Notes: a model not told the origin generated them from the sequence alone. DNA of 64,000 bases from Gemmatimonas sp. (GCA_011390885.1 JAABRO010000059.1:1-64000), one strand, 5' to 3'; counted from the first letter of the stretch, positions 1 through 9,485 are shown. Numbers and translations are program-made.

Positions 1-1013
1 ACCTCGGCGGCGTGGACGGCGTGCTGCACATCACCGACATGTCGTGGGGTCGCATCTCGCACCCGAGCGAAATGGTCCAGATCGGCCTCGAGCTCGAGAT
101 CAAGGTCCTCGACATCGACTGGGAGCGCGAGCGCATCTCGCTCGGCCTCAAGCAGCTGCAGGCGTATCCGTGGAAGGACGTGGCCGCCAAGTACCCGGTC
201 GGTACGCGCGTCAACGGCAAGGTCGTGTCCATCACGAACTACGGCGCCTTCATCGAGCTCGAGCCCGGCATCGAAGGCCTCGTGCACATCAGCGAGATGA
301 GCTGGACGCGCAACGTCCGGCATCCGTCCAAGATCGTCTCCATCGGCGAGTCGATCGAGGCGGTGGTGCTCAAGGTCGACGAGAGCGAGGAGAAGATCTC
401 GCTCGGCATGAAGCAGACCGAGCAGGATCCGTGGGTCGTGCTGCCCCTCAAGTACCCGGTGGGCACGCGCATCAACGGCAAGGTCCGCAACCTCACGTCG
501 TTCGGCGCGTTCGTGGAAATCGAGCCCGGCATCGACGGCCTCATCCACATCTCCGACATGTCCTGGACCAAGCGCGTCCAGCACCCGTCGGAAGTGGTCA
601 AGAAGGGCGACGCGGTCGACGTGGTGATCCTCAACATCGACAGCGAGAACAAGCGCATCTCCCTCGGCCTCAAGCAGGCCGAAGAGGATCCGTGGCTCCG
701 GATCGGCGAGAGCTACCCGGTGGGCATGGACATCGAGGGCGCCGTCGTTCGCCTCATGGACAAGGGCGTCGTCGTCGACCTCGGCAACGACATCGAGGGC
801 TTCGTGCCTGTGTCGCAGCTCAACCCCGATGGTACGGTCACCAACCCGGCCGACTTCGCCTTCGAGGGCATGAAGCTCGTCACGCGGGTGCTCGAGGTGG
901 ATCCCATCCACCGCCGCATCGTGCTCACGGTCGTGAGCATTCCGGAAGAGCAGCCGCCGCGTCCGGAAGAGCCGCCGGTCGTGCACAGCTCGGACGACGA
1001 ACTCGGCCTCTGA
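1..1013 (+). CDS. rpsA: 30S ribosomal protein S1, C-terminal part (5' end outside the window)
   Basis: Partial gene; the reading frame is open at the left edge (first complete codon at base 3). About 336 residues are visible. They hold the tail of one S1 RNA-binding domain, two complete S1 domains that each begin with YPVGTR and contain GAF(I/V)E(L/I)EPGI and the HIS-MSW signature, and a last more divergent S1 domain (YPVGMDIEGAVV). The protein ends in a proline- and acid-rich tail. Repeated S1 domains with near-identical HIS-MSW and ISLG-KQ motifs are typical of bacterial S1, which binds mRNA on the 30S subunit during initiation. PNPase also carries an S1 domain but only one, and a complete pnp gene lies at 18672. 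A strong hairpin follows the stop codon. Confidence 0.96.
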   Translation, partial: LGGVDGVLHITDMSWGRISHPSEMVQIGLELEIKVLDIDWERERISLGLKQLQAYPWKDVAAKYPVGTRVNGKVVSITNYGAFIELEPGIEGLVHISEMSWTRNVRHPSKIVSIGESIEAVVLKVDESEEKISLGMKQTEQDPWVVLPLKYPVGTRINGKVRNLTSFGAFVEIEPGIDGLIHISDMSWTKRVQHPSEVVKKGDAVDVVILNIDSENKRISLGLKQAEEDPWLRIGESYPVGMDIEGAVVRLMDKGVVVDLGNDIEGFVPVSQLNPDGTVTNPADFAFEGMKLVTRVLEVDPIHRRIVLTVVSIPEEQPPRPEEPPVVHSSDDELGL

Positions 1014-1039
1014 GTTCTCGCCCGCTCGGCGGGATGAAT

Positions 1040-1080
1040 CGCCCCCGGATCGCCTCGTGCGGTCCGGGGGCGTTTCGCTT
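1040..1080 (+). terminator. Hairpin terminator after rpsA
   Basis: A 13-bp GC-rich stem (1041-1053 pairing with 1059-1071, one T:G pair) with a 5-nt loop is followed by GTTTCGCTT. It lies 27 bases after the rpsA stop codon and fits an intrinsic terminator with a weak U tract. Confidence 0.75.
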
Positions 1081-1131
1081 GGCGTGCCTCGAGGGCCAGT
1101 CGTGGAGCTGCCCCGATTGCCGGGACTGTGA

Positions 1132-1158
1132 CGTTCATCACGTCCGCCGTGATGAACG
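1132..1158. repeat. Perfect 11-bp inverted repeat upstream of the TonB-domain gene
   Basis: CGTTCATCACG at 1132-1142 and its exact reverse complement at 1148-1158 flank a 5-nt centre (TCCGC). It sits 130 bases before the TonB-domain start codon and has no T tract after it. It could be a dyad operator or a second hairpin of the rpsA terminator region. Confidence 0.6.
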
Positions 1159-1286
1159 CTAAAGTGCCGACACGAACGGCCGACAGTGAGACCTGAACAT
1201 CGCGCACACTCGTGCGGCGCCGTGCCTCGGCCGCCACGCGACCTGCCCCTTGCTGGCCAACTCACTCGACTCAGGAGCCGTTCTCG

Positions 1287-1700
1287 ATGCTGAACCGGAT
1301 CGTTCGTCAGTCCGCCCTCCCGGTGGCGGCGCTCGCCGCCCTCCTCGCCTTCGGCCCCGGCGCGTCCGTCGCCGAGGCGCAGGACAAGGTCTACGCCCTC
1401 GCCGAGCTCGAGTCCCCGCCGAAGCTCAAGTCCACCGCCGAGGCGGGTCGCCTCATCAGCGAGAGCTACCCCGAGGAGCTCAAGCGTCGCGGTGTCGGCG
1501 GCATGGTCGAGGTGCAGTTCGTCGTGGACGCGAGCGGCAAGGTGGAAGCCGGTTCGGTCGAGGTACTCGACGCCACGCACTCGCAGCTCGGTGAGGCTGC
1601 GAAGAAGGTGGCGGCGCGTCTCAGCTTCCAGCCTGGCAAGGCGGGCGGCTCGGCGGTGAAGTCGAAGGTCGTGCTCCCGGTCGTGTACAAGCCGAACTGA
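1287..1700 (+). CDS. Secreted TonB C-terminal-domain protein
   Basis: 137 residues. The ATG at 1287 is chosen because AGGAG lies nine bases upstream and because it places a signal peptide at the N-terminus: basic MLNRIVRQS, a hydrophobic Ala/Leu stretch, and a probable cleavage site around residues 26-30 (ASVAEAQ). The rest is essentially one TonB C-terminal fold; GGMVEVQFVVDASGKV and a following LSFQPGKAGG stretch resemble the TonB_C motif in which a conserved glycine region precedes VxFxVxxxGxV. It has neither the cytoplasmic-membrane anchor kept in mature TonB nor the proline-rich spacer, so it is probably a free periplasmic protein and not an energy transducer. Its partner is unknown. It appears monocistronic, between two hairpins. 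Confidence 0.75.
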   Translation: MLNRIVRQSALPVAALAALLAFGPGASVAEAQDKVYALAELESPPKLKSTAEAGRLISESYPEELKRRGVGGMVEVQFVVDASGKVEAGSVEVLDATHSQLGEAAKKVAARLSFQPGKAGGSAVKSKVVLPVVYKPN

Positions 1701-1736
1701 TTCGGCGGACTCGTTCCGGCGCACCACGCGCCGCAT

Positions 1737-1767
1737 CCGCCCCGGCCAGCATCGCTGTCCGGGGCGG
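1737..1767 (+). terminator. Hairpin after the TonB-domain gene
   Basis: CCGCCCCGG (1737-1745) pairs with CCGGGGCGG (1759-1767), with an inner CAGC/GCTG stem. There is no T tract, so it is a terminator only by position and stem strength. It lies 36 bases after the stop codon at 1700. Confidence 0.55.
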
Positions 1768-1768
1768 G

Positions 1769-1805
1769 TGTGCAGATGGGAGCACCGGCTGTAGCTTCCT
1801 CCCCC
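1769..1805 (+). promoter_or_regulatory. Candidate promoter with -10 TAGCTT just before the carboxyltransferase start
   Basis: TAGCTT at 1792-1797 has the TAnnnT form of a sigma-70 -10 element and ends eight bases before the ATG at 1806. The -35 is poor (TGTGCA at 1769-1774, spacer 17). If it is used, transcription would begin at or within two bases of the ATG, giving a leaderless mRNA; no Shine-Dalgarno precedes this ATG. Confidence 0.4.
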
Positions 1806-3350
<1,545 letters not shown>

Positions 3351-3357
3351 GGCGCGC

Positions 3358-4872
3358 ATGTTTCACAAGGTGCTCGTCGCCAATCGAGGGGAGATCGCGC
3401 TGCGCGTGATCCGCGCGTGTCAGGAACTCGGCGTGAAGGCTGTCGCCGTGTATTCCGAGGCCGACGCGCGCGCGCCGCACGTGCGCGAAGCCGATGAGGC
3501 CGTGTGCATCGGTCCGCCGCCGTCGAACCAGAGCTACCTGCTCGGTGACCGACTCATCGAGGTGGCGCGGCGCACCGGCGCTGAGGCCATTCATCCGGGG
3601 TACGGCTTCCTCTCCGAGCGCGCCTGGTTCGCGCGCGCGGTGCGCGAGGCGGGGCTCGTGTTCGTCGGACCACCGGCCGAGGCGATCGAGGCCATGGGCA
3701 GCAAGACCGATGCGCGCCAGCTGGCGATCGCCGCGGGTGTGCCCGTCGTGCCCGGCACCACGGAAGCGCTGCGCGACGCGGACGAGGCCATGGCCATCGC
3801 CGAGTCGTTCGGCTATCCGGTGCTGCTCAAGGCGGCGGCGGGTGGTGGAGGCAAGGGCATGCGCGTGGTGCGCGAGCCGCACGAGCTCGCCGCCGCGCTG
3901 GGGGCTGCACAGCGCGAAGCGAAGAATGCCTTCGGGGATGACGCGGTGTACGTGGAGAAGTACCTCGACGGTCCGCGACATGTGGAAGTGCAGGTGCTGG
4001 CCGACATGCATGGCACGGTGCTGCACCTCGGCGAGCGCGAATGCTCACTGCAGCGAAGGCACCAGAAGATGGTCGAGGAGGCGCCGAGTCCCGCCGTGTC
4101 GCCGGCGCTTCGCGCGCGCATGGGAGAGACCGCCGTCGCCGCCGCGCGCGCGGCCGGCTACGTGAACGCCGGCACCTGCGAGTTCCTGCTCGATCGCGAC
4201 GGGTCGTTCTACTTCCTCGAGATGAACACGCGCATTCAGGTGGAGCACCCCGTCACCGAGCTGGTCATGGGGCTCGACCTCGTGCAGTGGCAGCTGCGCA
4301 TCGCGGCCGGCGAGCGGCTGCCCTTCGAGCAGAAGTCGTTCGTGCCGCGCGGCTGGGCGATCGAATGTCGCATCACGAGCGAGGACCCGGCCAACGGTTT
4401 CCTGCCGAGCACGGGGAGGATCACGCACTTGCACCTGCCGAGTGGTCCCGGCGTGCGCTGGGACGGCGGCATCGAAGACGGCAGCGAGATCGGGCTGCAC
4501 TACGACCCGATGCTCGCCAAGCTCATCGTGCACGCGCCATCGCGTCCGCTCGCCATCGCCCGCATGCAGCGCGCCCTGCGCGAACTCGTGGTCGAAGGGG
4601 TCGAGACATCACGCAGCTTCCACCTGCGCCTGCTGGAGCACCCCGATGTGCAGGCCGGTGACATCAGCATTCAGTGGCTCGAGGCGCACCTGGCGGAGCT
4701 CACGAGCGCGCAACCGGATGACGACACGATCCGTCGTGCGGCGGTCGTTGCGGCGCTCGCGGCGCAGCACGATCGTGGGCAGCTGGCCGCGCCGGTGCAC
4801 AGCGCAGGCGCGGAATCGGGCGTGCGAGAAGGGTGGCGCTGGCAGGCGCGCCGCGAGTCGCTGGGGCAGTAA
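3358..4872 (+). CDS. Biotin carboxylase subunit of acyl-CoA carboxylase
   Basis: 504 residues. It carries out ATP- and bicarbonate-dependent carboxylation of biotin on a carrier protein. The N-terminal domain starts FHKVLVANRGEIALRV; HPGYGFLSE lies near residue 78. The ATP-grasp glycine-rich loop GGGGKGMRV is near 161, KMVEEAPSPAV near 236, and NTRIQVEHPVTE near 289. The protein is about 50 residues longer than AccC but lacks the fused biotinyl domain of long alpha chains; that domain is encoded separately at 6280-6786. It is co-oriented with and seven bases behind the carboxyltransferase gene, so the pair should form a propionyl/acetyl-CoA carboxylase. The symbol could be accC or pccA; I leave it blank. 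Confidence 0.9.
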   Translation: MFHKVLVANRGEIALRVIRACQELGVKAVAVYSEADARAPHVREADEAVCIGPPPSNQSYLLGDRLIEVARRTGAEAIHPGYGFLSERAWFARAVREAGLVFVGPPAEAIEAMGSKTDARQLAIAAGVPVVPGTTEALRDADEAMAIAESFGYPVLLKAAAGGGGKGMRVVREPHELAAALGAAQREAKNAFGDDAVYVEKYLDGPRHVEVQVLADMHGTVLHLGERECSLQRRHQKMVEEAPSPAVSPALRARMGETAVAAARAAGYVNAGTCEFLLDRDGSFYFLEMNTRIQVEHPVTELVMGLDLVQWQLRIAAGERLPFEQKSFVPRGWAIECRITSEDPANGFLPSTGRITHLHLPSGPGVRWDGGIEDGSEIGLHYDPMLAKLIVHAPSRPLAIARMQRALRELVVEGVETSRSFHLRLLEHPDVQAGDISIQWLEAHLAELTSAQPDDDTIRRAAVVAALAAQHDRGQLAAPVHSAGAESGVREGWRWQARRESLGQ

Positions 4873-4894
4873 GCCCTGTGTCGATACGCGCGCA

Positions 4895-6283
4895 ATGACG
4901 ACGATCGCTGAGCTGCCCATCACCGCCCTGGCGGCCGGTGGTGATGGCGTCGGGCGGTACGACGGGCTGGCGGTGTTCGTGCCGCGCACCGCCGTGGGCG
5001 ATGTCGTGCGCGCCTCGCTGGCGTCGCGCGGCCGCTTCGCGCGTGGGACCGTGCGTGAGCTGCTCGTTTCTTCGACGGAGCGCGTGGACCCGCCGTGCGT
5101 GCACTTCGCGCACGATGACTGCGGTGGCTGTCAGTGGCAGCACCTGCGCATCGACGCGCAGAGACGCGCCAAGGCGCAGATCGTGGTGGACGCCTTCCAG
5201 CGGATCGCCGGCGTCTCGGTCGATGCACCGACGGTCGTGGGCGATGCGCGCGTGTTCGGCTATCGCCGCACGATCAGCTTTACGGTGCGCGGTGGCGGTG
5301 CGTCGCGCACGGGCGGATTTCACGCGGCGAGCGATCCCGACCGCATCGTGCCGGTGGAGCGCTGTCTGCTCGCGCACCCGGACCTGCAGCTGGCGTGGGC
5401 CGGGCTGCGCACGCGCCTCGCTCGGCTGCCGGAGCCTCGCGCCGTGGCGCAGGGCGTGGCCGTCCGCACGCGAGGCCGCCGCGGCCGCCCGCAGTCGGAC
5501 GCCGCGCGTGATCTGCGCGTGTCGCTCAAGCGCCTCGACGACGGCGCGGTGTCGCTCGTGGTGGACGGTGGCGACCAGTGGAGTGCCTCGTCGATCCGCG
5601 CAATCGCCGACGCGGTGCCAGGGTGCCGCGGCGTGTGGTGGACGCCATTCGGCGGAACGGCGCGCCTGGTGTGGGAGCACGAGCCCGCGGGCACGTCGTC
5701 CGCGCGGCGCGTGCCGGCCGCCGCGGAGGCGGTGTCGGCCGACGAGGCACCGGGCGCGCTCGCGGTCGCCGCGAGTTTCGTGCAGGTCAACGAGGAGCTG
5801 GCTGATCGCCTGCATTCGTTCGTGCTCGACCAGGTGCTCGAGGCGCGCCCTCGCACGGTGCTCGACGCATACGCCGGCGCGGGCCGCCTCACGCGGGCGC
5901 TCGATGCGCAGGGCGTGGCGGTCACGGCCATCGAGCGCGATGATCGGGCGTGCCGCTACGCGGCGTCGCGGATCGGGCCGAGTTCGCGCGTGCTGGCCGG
6001 GACGGTGGAGTCGCGGATCGGCGAGGCGCTGCCCGCGGATGTCGTCGTGCTCAATCCGCCGCGCGCCGGCTGCGATGCGGCCGTCTGCGACGCGCTGTCG
6101 GCCGCGCGCCGGCACACCGACTCGCCCGGCCGGCTCGTGTATGTGAGCTGCGATCCGGCCACGCTGGCCCGGGACGTGCGGCGTCTCGAGGGCTGGCGCG
6201 TGGCGTCGGTCACCTGCTTCGACCTGTTCCCGCAGACGGCCCACGTGGAGACCGTCTGCCTGCTGCTTCCGGAGATGACATGA
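4895..6283 (+). CDS. 23S rRNA/tRNA m5U methyltransferase of the RlmD/TrmA family
   Basis: 462 residues. It makes 5-methyluridine in RNA using S-adenosylmethionine. An N-terminal TRAM-like domain (ITALAAGGDGVGRYDG) is followed by a cysteine cluster CVHFAHDDCGGCQWQH (residues 68-82) plus a further Cys in VERCLLAHP near 156, the pattern of the [4Fe-4S] site in RlmD-type enzymes. The SAM loop DAYAGAGR is near 325. The catalytic motifs are NPPRAGC near 387 and SCDPATLARD near 420, where the Cys attacks uridine C6. The ATG at 4895 lies just beyond the biotin carboxylase stop and gives a family-length protein. It overlaps the biotin carrier gene by four bases (ATGA), so it is translated within the carboxylase operon. 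Target base (U1939, U747 or tRNA U54) cannot be told from sequence alone. Confidence 0.88.
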   Translation: MTTIAELPITALAAGGDGVGRYDGLAVFVPRTAVGDVVRASLASRGRFARGTVRELLVSSTERVDPPCVHFAHDDCGGCQWQHLRIDAQRRAKAQIVVDAFQRIAGVSVDAPTVVGDARVFGYRRTISFTVRGGGASRTGGFHAASDPDRIVPVERCLLAHPDLQLAWAGLRTRLARLPEPRAVAQGVAVRTRGRRGRPQSDAARDLRVSLKRLDDGAVSLVVDGGDQWSASSIRAIADAVPGCRGVWWTPFGGTARLVWEHEPAGTSSARRVPAAAEAVSADEAPGALAVAASFVQVNEELADRLHSFVLDQVLEARPRTVLDAYAGAGRLTRALDAQGVAVTAIERDDRACRYAASRIGPSSRVLAGTVESRIGEALPADVVVLNPPRAGCDAAVCDALSAARRHTDSPGRLVYVSCDPATLARDVRRLEGWRVASVTCFDLFPQTAHVETVCLLLPEMT

Positions 6284-6786
6284 AGTACATCGTGGACCTG
6301 GCGGGTCGCCGCCTCACCGTCGAGATCGACGGCAGCGACGTGGTCGTGGACGGCGTGCGCATGCCGGCGAGCCTCGAGACGGTGGAGGGGACGCCGGTGC
6401 GCCTGCTGCGGCTGGGCGACGCGGTGCACCGGGTGGTGGCCCGTCGTGACGGCGCGCGGGGGCAGTACGCGGTCGACGTGGACGGCTGGCCGTTCGCCGC
6501 CGAGGCGCTCGACGAGCGCACGCGGGCCATCCGTGATGTGGCGGCGGCGTCGGAGTCGGCGTCCGGGCCGGCGCCCCTGAAGGCGCCGATGCCGGGGCTC
6601 GTGGTCCGGGTGCTCGCCGAAGTGGGGGCCGAGGTGACGGCCGGCCAGGCGCTGGTCGTCGTCGAGGCCATGAAGATGGAGAACGAGCTGCGCGCGGCCG
6701 GGCCGGCACGCGTCACGGCCGTCCATGCGGTGGCAGGGACGGCCGTGGAGAAGGGCGCGGTGCTGGTGGAGCTGGCGGCGCTCTGA
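6280..6786 (+). CDS. Biotin carboxyl carrier (biotinyl/lipoyl attachment) protein
   Basis: 168 residues. The C-terminal 75 residues form a biotinyl domain with APMPG near residue 102 and the biotinylation motif EAMKMEN, where Lys132 would carry biotin. The N-terminal half (IVDLAGRRLTVEIDG...) resembles the linker part found at the C-terminus of long acyl-CoA carboxylase alpha chains. Here the domain is a separate gene. It starts inside the stop of the methyltransferase gene (ATGA overlap) with GGAG six bases upstream. It completes the carboxylase encoded from 1806 onward. No other biotinyl domain is present in the window. Confidence 0.9.
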   Translation: MKYIVDLAGRRLTVEIDGSDVVVDGVRMPASLETVEGTPVRLLRLGDAVHRVVARRDGARGQYAVDVDGWPFAAEALDERTRAIRDVAAASESASGPAPLKAPMPGLVVRVLAEVGAEVTAGQALVVVEAMKMENELRAAGPARVTAVHAVAGTAVEKGAVLVELAAL

Positions 6787-6810
6787 GTGCGGGCGTCTGC
6801 CGCGGCGGCG

Positions 6811-6840
6811 GCAAGCGGCGGCAAGCGGCGGCAAGCGGCG
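6811..6840. repeat. Three tandem copies of a 10-bp unit
   Basis: GCAAGCGGCG is repeated exactly three times in the 56-base gap between the convergent biotin carrier gene and mscL; similar GCGGCG runs flank it on both sides. It is too short to code and sits where both transcripts end. Confidence 0.9.
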
Positions 6841-6842
6841 GG

Positions 6843-7193
6843 TCAGGCGGCGGGCTTCTCGCGGCGCATCTTGTTCATGCCTTTCACGACCACGAACAGG
6901 GTGAAGGCGACGATGAGGAAGTCGACCACGTTCTGGATGACGTGACCGTAGTTGATGGTGCCGACGCCGGCCTCCTTGGCGGCCTCGATCGTGGCGTAGG
7001 TGCCGCCATCGAGCGCCACGAAGAGCCCGGAGAAGTCGCGGCCGCCCATGAGCAGCCCCACGAGCGGCATGATCAGGTCGTCGACGAGCGAGGAGACGAT
7101 CTTGTTGAAGGCGGCGCCGATGACGACACCGACGGCGAGATCCATCACGTTGCCCTTGACCGCGAACTCCTTGAACTCCGACATGATGCCCAT
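6843..7193 (-). CDS. mscL: Large-conductance mechanosensitive channel
   Basis: 116 residues. It is an emergency osmotic release valve in the inner membrane. The N-terminal amphipathic helix MSEFKEFAVKGNVMD leads into the first membrane helix LAVGVVIGAAFNKIV, the most conserved part of MscL, then a periplasmic loop, then the second membrane helix (NVVDFLIVAFTLFVVV) and a basic tail ending MRREKPAA. The ATG at 7193 is chosen because GGAGG lies nine bases upstream; a longer frame reaching 7271 would add residues with no family counterpart. It converges on the biotin carrier gene and diverges from rplM. Confidence 0.95.
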   Translation of the reverse strand: MGIMSEFKEFAVKGNVMDLAVGVVIGAAFNKIVSSLVDDLIMPLVGLLMGGRDFSGLFVALDGGTYATIEAAKEAGVGTINYGHVIQNVVDFLIVAFTLFVVVKGMNKMRREKPAA

Positions 7194-7317
7194 GCGGGCC
7201 TCCAAGTGAGGGGGATCGACGGCCTCGTCGAGCCGTCCGGGGAGAATGGTGCGCTCCGCGAGTCCGAGCAAGCGGGGCGGCTGGTGCGGAATCCCGATCC
7301 GGGTGACGAACGGTCCG

Positions 7318-7346
7318 TTGACAGTCCGTAAGTGCTTGGATATTCT
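7318..7346 (+). promoter_or_regulatory. Sigma-70-type promoter for rplM-rpsI
   Basis: TTGACA at 7318-7323 and TATTCT at 7341-7346 are separated by 17 bases. This is the best consensus promoter in the window. Transcription would start near 7353, leaving a leader of about 220 nt before rplM. Confidence 0.8.
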
Positions 7347-7352
7347 ACAGGT

Positions 7353-7572
7353 CTGTCTTGTTCCGGGGCTGCCCGCCAGCTGGCGATCGGGTCCGCGTAT
7401 TCAACCAGACTTCACCGTCGCGTGAGGCGCCGGCCCGGGTCACCGGGCGCAGCGCCAGGCGCGGCGGCTGTTCCAAGGCGAAGCCGGCGCTGCCGATTGC
7501 CTCGCCTGCCCTCGGAACCCATGGGGGGTTCCACCCACTGGGGCCGCTCGTCGGCCCCCCGTTGACGCTCGC
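7353..7572 (+). promoter_or_regulatory. Long structured 5' leader of rplM-rpsI
   Basis: This is the main part of the only non-coding stretch longer than 300 bases (7194-7572). Two hairpins sit just before the start codon: GGAACCC/GGGTTCC (7514-7520 with 7526-7532) and GGGGCC/GGCCCC (7540-7545 with 7553-7558). No Shine-Dalgarno is visible between the second hairpin and the ATG at 7573. Ribosomal-protein leaders of this kind often carry autoregulatory structures; I cannot match it to a known L13 or S9 leader. The remaining 7194-7317 holds nothing I recognise beyond the mscL ribosome-binding site. Confidence 0.45.
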
Positions 7573-8022
7573 ATGAAGACTTACAGCGCTACGCCGAAGG
7601 ATTTCGATCACCGCTGGTACGTGGTGGACGCGGACGGCATGGTCCTCGGCCGCCTGGCGTCCGAAGTCGCGAAGATTCTTCGCGGCAAGCACAAGCCCAT
7701 GTTCACGCCCCACATGGACACGGGTGACTTCGTCATCGTGATCAACGCCGCGAAGGTGCGCGTGACCGGCAACAAGGCCACGCAGAAGACCTACTTCAAG
7801 CACACCGGCTACATGGGCCACGAGCGGCACATCCCGTTCGCGAGCATGCTCGAGAAGCACCCGGAGCGCGTGATCGAGAAGGCGGTCTTCGGCATGCTGC
7901 CCAAGAACGCCCTCTCCCGTGGCACGGTGCGCCGCAAGCTGCGCGTCTATGCCACCACGGAGCACCCGCATGCGGCGCAGCAGCCCACGCCGCTGACCTT
8001 CTCCATGCACGAGGCCAAGTAA
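7573..8022 (+). CDS. rplM: 50S ribosomal protein L13
   Basis: 149 residues, normal length. The family signature is plain: [16 protein letters not shown] near the N-terminus, [18 protein letters not shown] around residues 50-67, and the [18 protein letters not shown] / AVFGMLPKN region at about 83-116. It is an early-assembling large-subunit protein. Its stop overlaps the rpsI start (TAATG), the standard rplM-rpsI operon order. No Shine-Dalgarno is visible upstream. Confidence 0.97.
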   Translation: MKTYSATPKDFDHRWYVVDADGMVLGRLASEVAKILRGKHKPMFTPHMDTGDFVIVINAAKVRVTGNKATQKTYFKHTGYMGHERHIPFASMLEKHPERVIEKAVFGMLPKNALSRGTVRRKLRVYATTEHPHAAQQPTPLTFSMHEAK

Positions 8023-8408
8023 TGTCGACCACGCATGCCATCGGCCGCCGCAAGGAGGCCGTCTGCCGCATCTACCTCACGCCGGGCTCCGGCAAGTGGG
8101 AGATCAACGGGCGCGCGCTCGGTGAGTTCTTCCCGCGCCCCACGCTCGTCTCCTCCATCCAGCAGCCGTTCGCGGCCACCGAGACCCTGGGCGCGTACGA
8201 CGTGCGCGCGCTGGTGAGCGGTGGTGGCGTGTCGGGACAGGCGGGCGCCGTGCGCCTCGCCGCGGCCCGCGCGCTGGTCAAGGTCGACGAGGCCAACAAG
8301 GGCAAGCTGCGTCCGCTCGGCCTGCTCACGCGCGACGCCCGCTCGGTGGAGCGCAAGAAGCCGGGCCAGCCCGGCGCCCGCAAGAAGTTCCAGTTCTCCA
8401 AGCGCTGA
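8022..8408 (+). CDS. rpsI: 30S ribosomal protein S9
   Basis: 128 residues. It begins STTHAIGRRKEAVCRIYL, the conserved S9 opening, and contains GGGVSGQAGAVRLAAARAL in the middle. It ends with the basic tail RSVERKKPGQPGARKKFQFSKR, which reaches toward the P-site tRNA; the terminal KR is characteristic. Its start codon shares one base with the rplM stop, so the two are translationally coupled. Confidence 0.97.
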   Translation: MSTTHAIGRRKEAVCRIYLTPGSGKWEINGRALGEFFPRPTLVSSIQQPFAATETLGAYDVRALVSGGGVSGQAGAVRLAAARALVKVDEANKGKLRPLGLLTRDARSVERKKPGQPGARKKFQFSKR

Positions 8409-8536
8409 GTCCCGCGCTCGACGCACACCCTTTATCACTCACGCCGTCCGAGTTCGGGGCGGGTGCCGATGCCCGAAGGGCGATCGGTCGCTCCGAACGG
8501 TGACGACGGCGGACGTCAAACCACACGAATCGCACC

Positions 8537-9448
8537 ATGGCGAATCCGTCACTCGAGCAGTTGCTGGCCGCGGGCGTCCACTTCGGACACCAGACCCGCC
8601 GCTGGAACCCCAAGATGCGCCGCTTCATCTTCGCGGAGCGGAACGGCATCCACATCATCGACCTGCAGAAGACGCTGCGCCAGATCGAACTGGCCCAGAA
8701 GCTCGTCCGCGAGGTCGTCCTGCGCGGCGAGTCCGTGCTCTTCGTCTGCACCAAGCGCCAGCTCGCCGCCATCGTGCGTGACGAGGCCGAGCGCTGCGGC
8801 GCGATGTTCGTCACCGAGCGCTGGCTCGGCGGCATGCTGACCAACTTCCAGACGGTCAAGAAGCAGGTCCGCAAGCTCAAGGACCTCGAGGCCGGCAGTG
8901 AAGATGGCACGCTCTCGAACTACACGAAGAAGGAACAGCTGATGATGACCCGTCAGCGCGAGAAGCTCTCAAAGTACCTGGAGGGCATCAAGACCATGTC
9001 GCGCACGCCGGGCCTGCTGTTCATCGTCGACTCCAAGAAGGAGCGCATCGCGGTCACCGAGGCCAACAAGCTCGGCATCCCGATCGTCTCCATCTGCGAC
9101 ACCAACGCCGACCCGGACCTCATCACGGTGCCCATCGCGGGCAACGACGACGCGATCCGTTCGGTGGAGCTCATCACGCAGGCCATCGCCGACACGATCG
9201 ACGAGGCGCGCCGCGAGGCGCCGGCCCGTCCGTCCGACGAGGAAGCGGAGAGCTACGTGTACAGCACCGATCGTGGCGCCGAGCCGGCCGCTGCGGGTGA
9301 CGACGATCGGCGCAAGCGCCGCCGTCCGCGCCGCCGTCGCGCGAAGCCTGAGGCGATCGCTCGCCTGCGCACCGGTGCCGAAGGAGCCGTCGAGGGTGGT
9401 GCCGACGAGCCCGCGGACGAAGGCTCGGCCGACGCCGGCGACGAGTAA
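8537..9448 (+). CDS. rpsB: 30S ribosomal protein S2 with a charged C-terminal extension
   Basis: 303 residues, against about 240 in E. coli. The core is standard S2: LEQLLAAGVHFGHQTRRWNP at the start, RWLGGMLTNFQTVKKQ near residue 95, LFIVDSKKER near 157 and GIPIVSICDTNADPD near 180. The extra 65 or so residues after about position 235 hold a strongly basic patch (DDRRKRRRPRRRRAKPE) followed by an acidic Gly/Ala/Asp/Glu tail. No Shine-Dalgarno precedes the ATG; the 128-base gap after rpsI may hold the promoter but I do not see a convincing one. Confidence 0.96.
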   Translation: MANPSLEQLLAAGVHFGHQTRRWNPKMRRFIFAERNGIHIIDLQKTLRQIELAQKLVREVVLRGESVLFVCTKRQLAAIVRDEAERCGAMFVTERWLGGMLTNFQTVKKQVRKLKDLEAGSEDGTLSNYTKKEQLMMTRQREKLSKYLEGIKTMSRTPGLLFIVDSKKERIAVTEANKLGIPIVSICDTNADPDLITVPIAGNDDAIRSVELITQAIADTIDEARREAPARPSDEEAESYVYSTDRGAEPAAAGDDDRRKRRRPRRRRAKPEAIARLRTGAEGAVEGGADEPADEGSADAGDE

Positions 9449-9464
9449 TCCCGATCACGGAAGG

Positions 9465-9485
9465 GCCGGCGCCCGTGGCGCCGGC
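9465..9485 (+). terminator. First hairpin after rpsB
   Basis: A perfect 9-bp stem, GCCGGCGCC paired with GGCGCCGGC, with a 3-nt loop. No T tract follows. It probably acts with the next hairpin. Confidence 0.5.
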
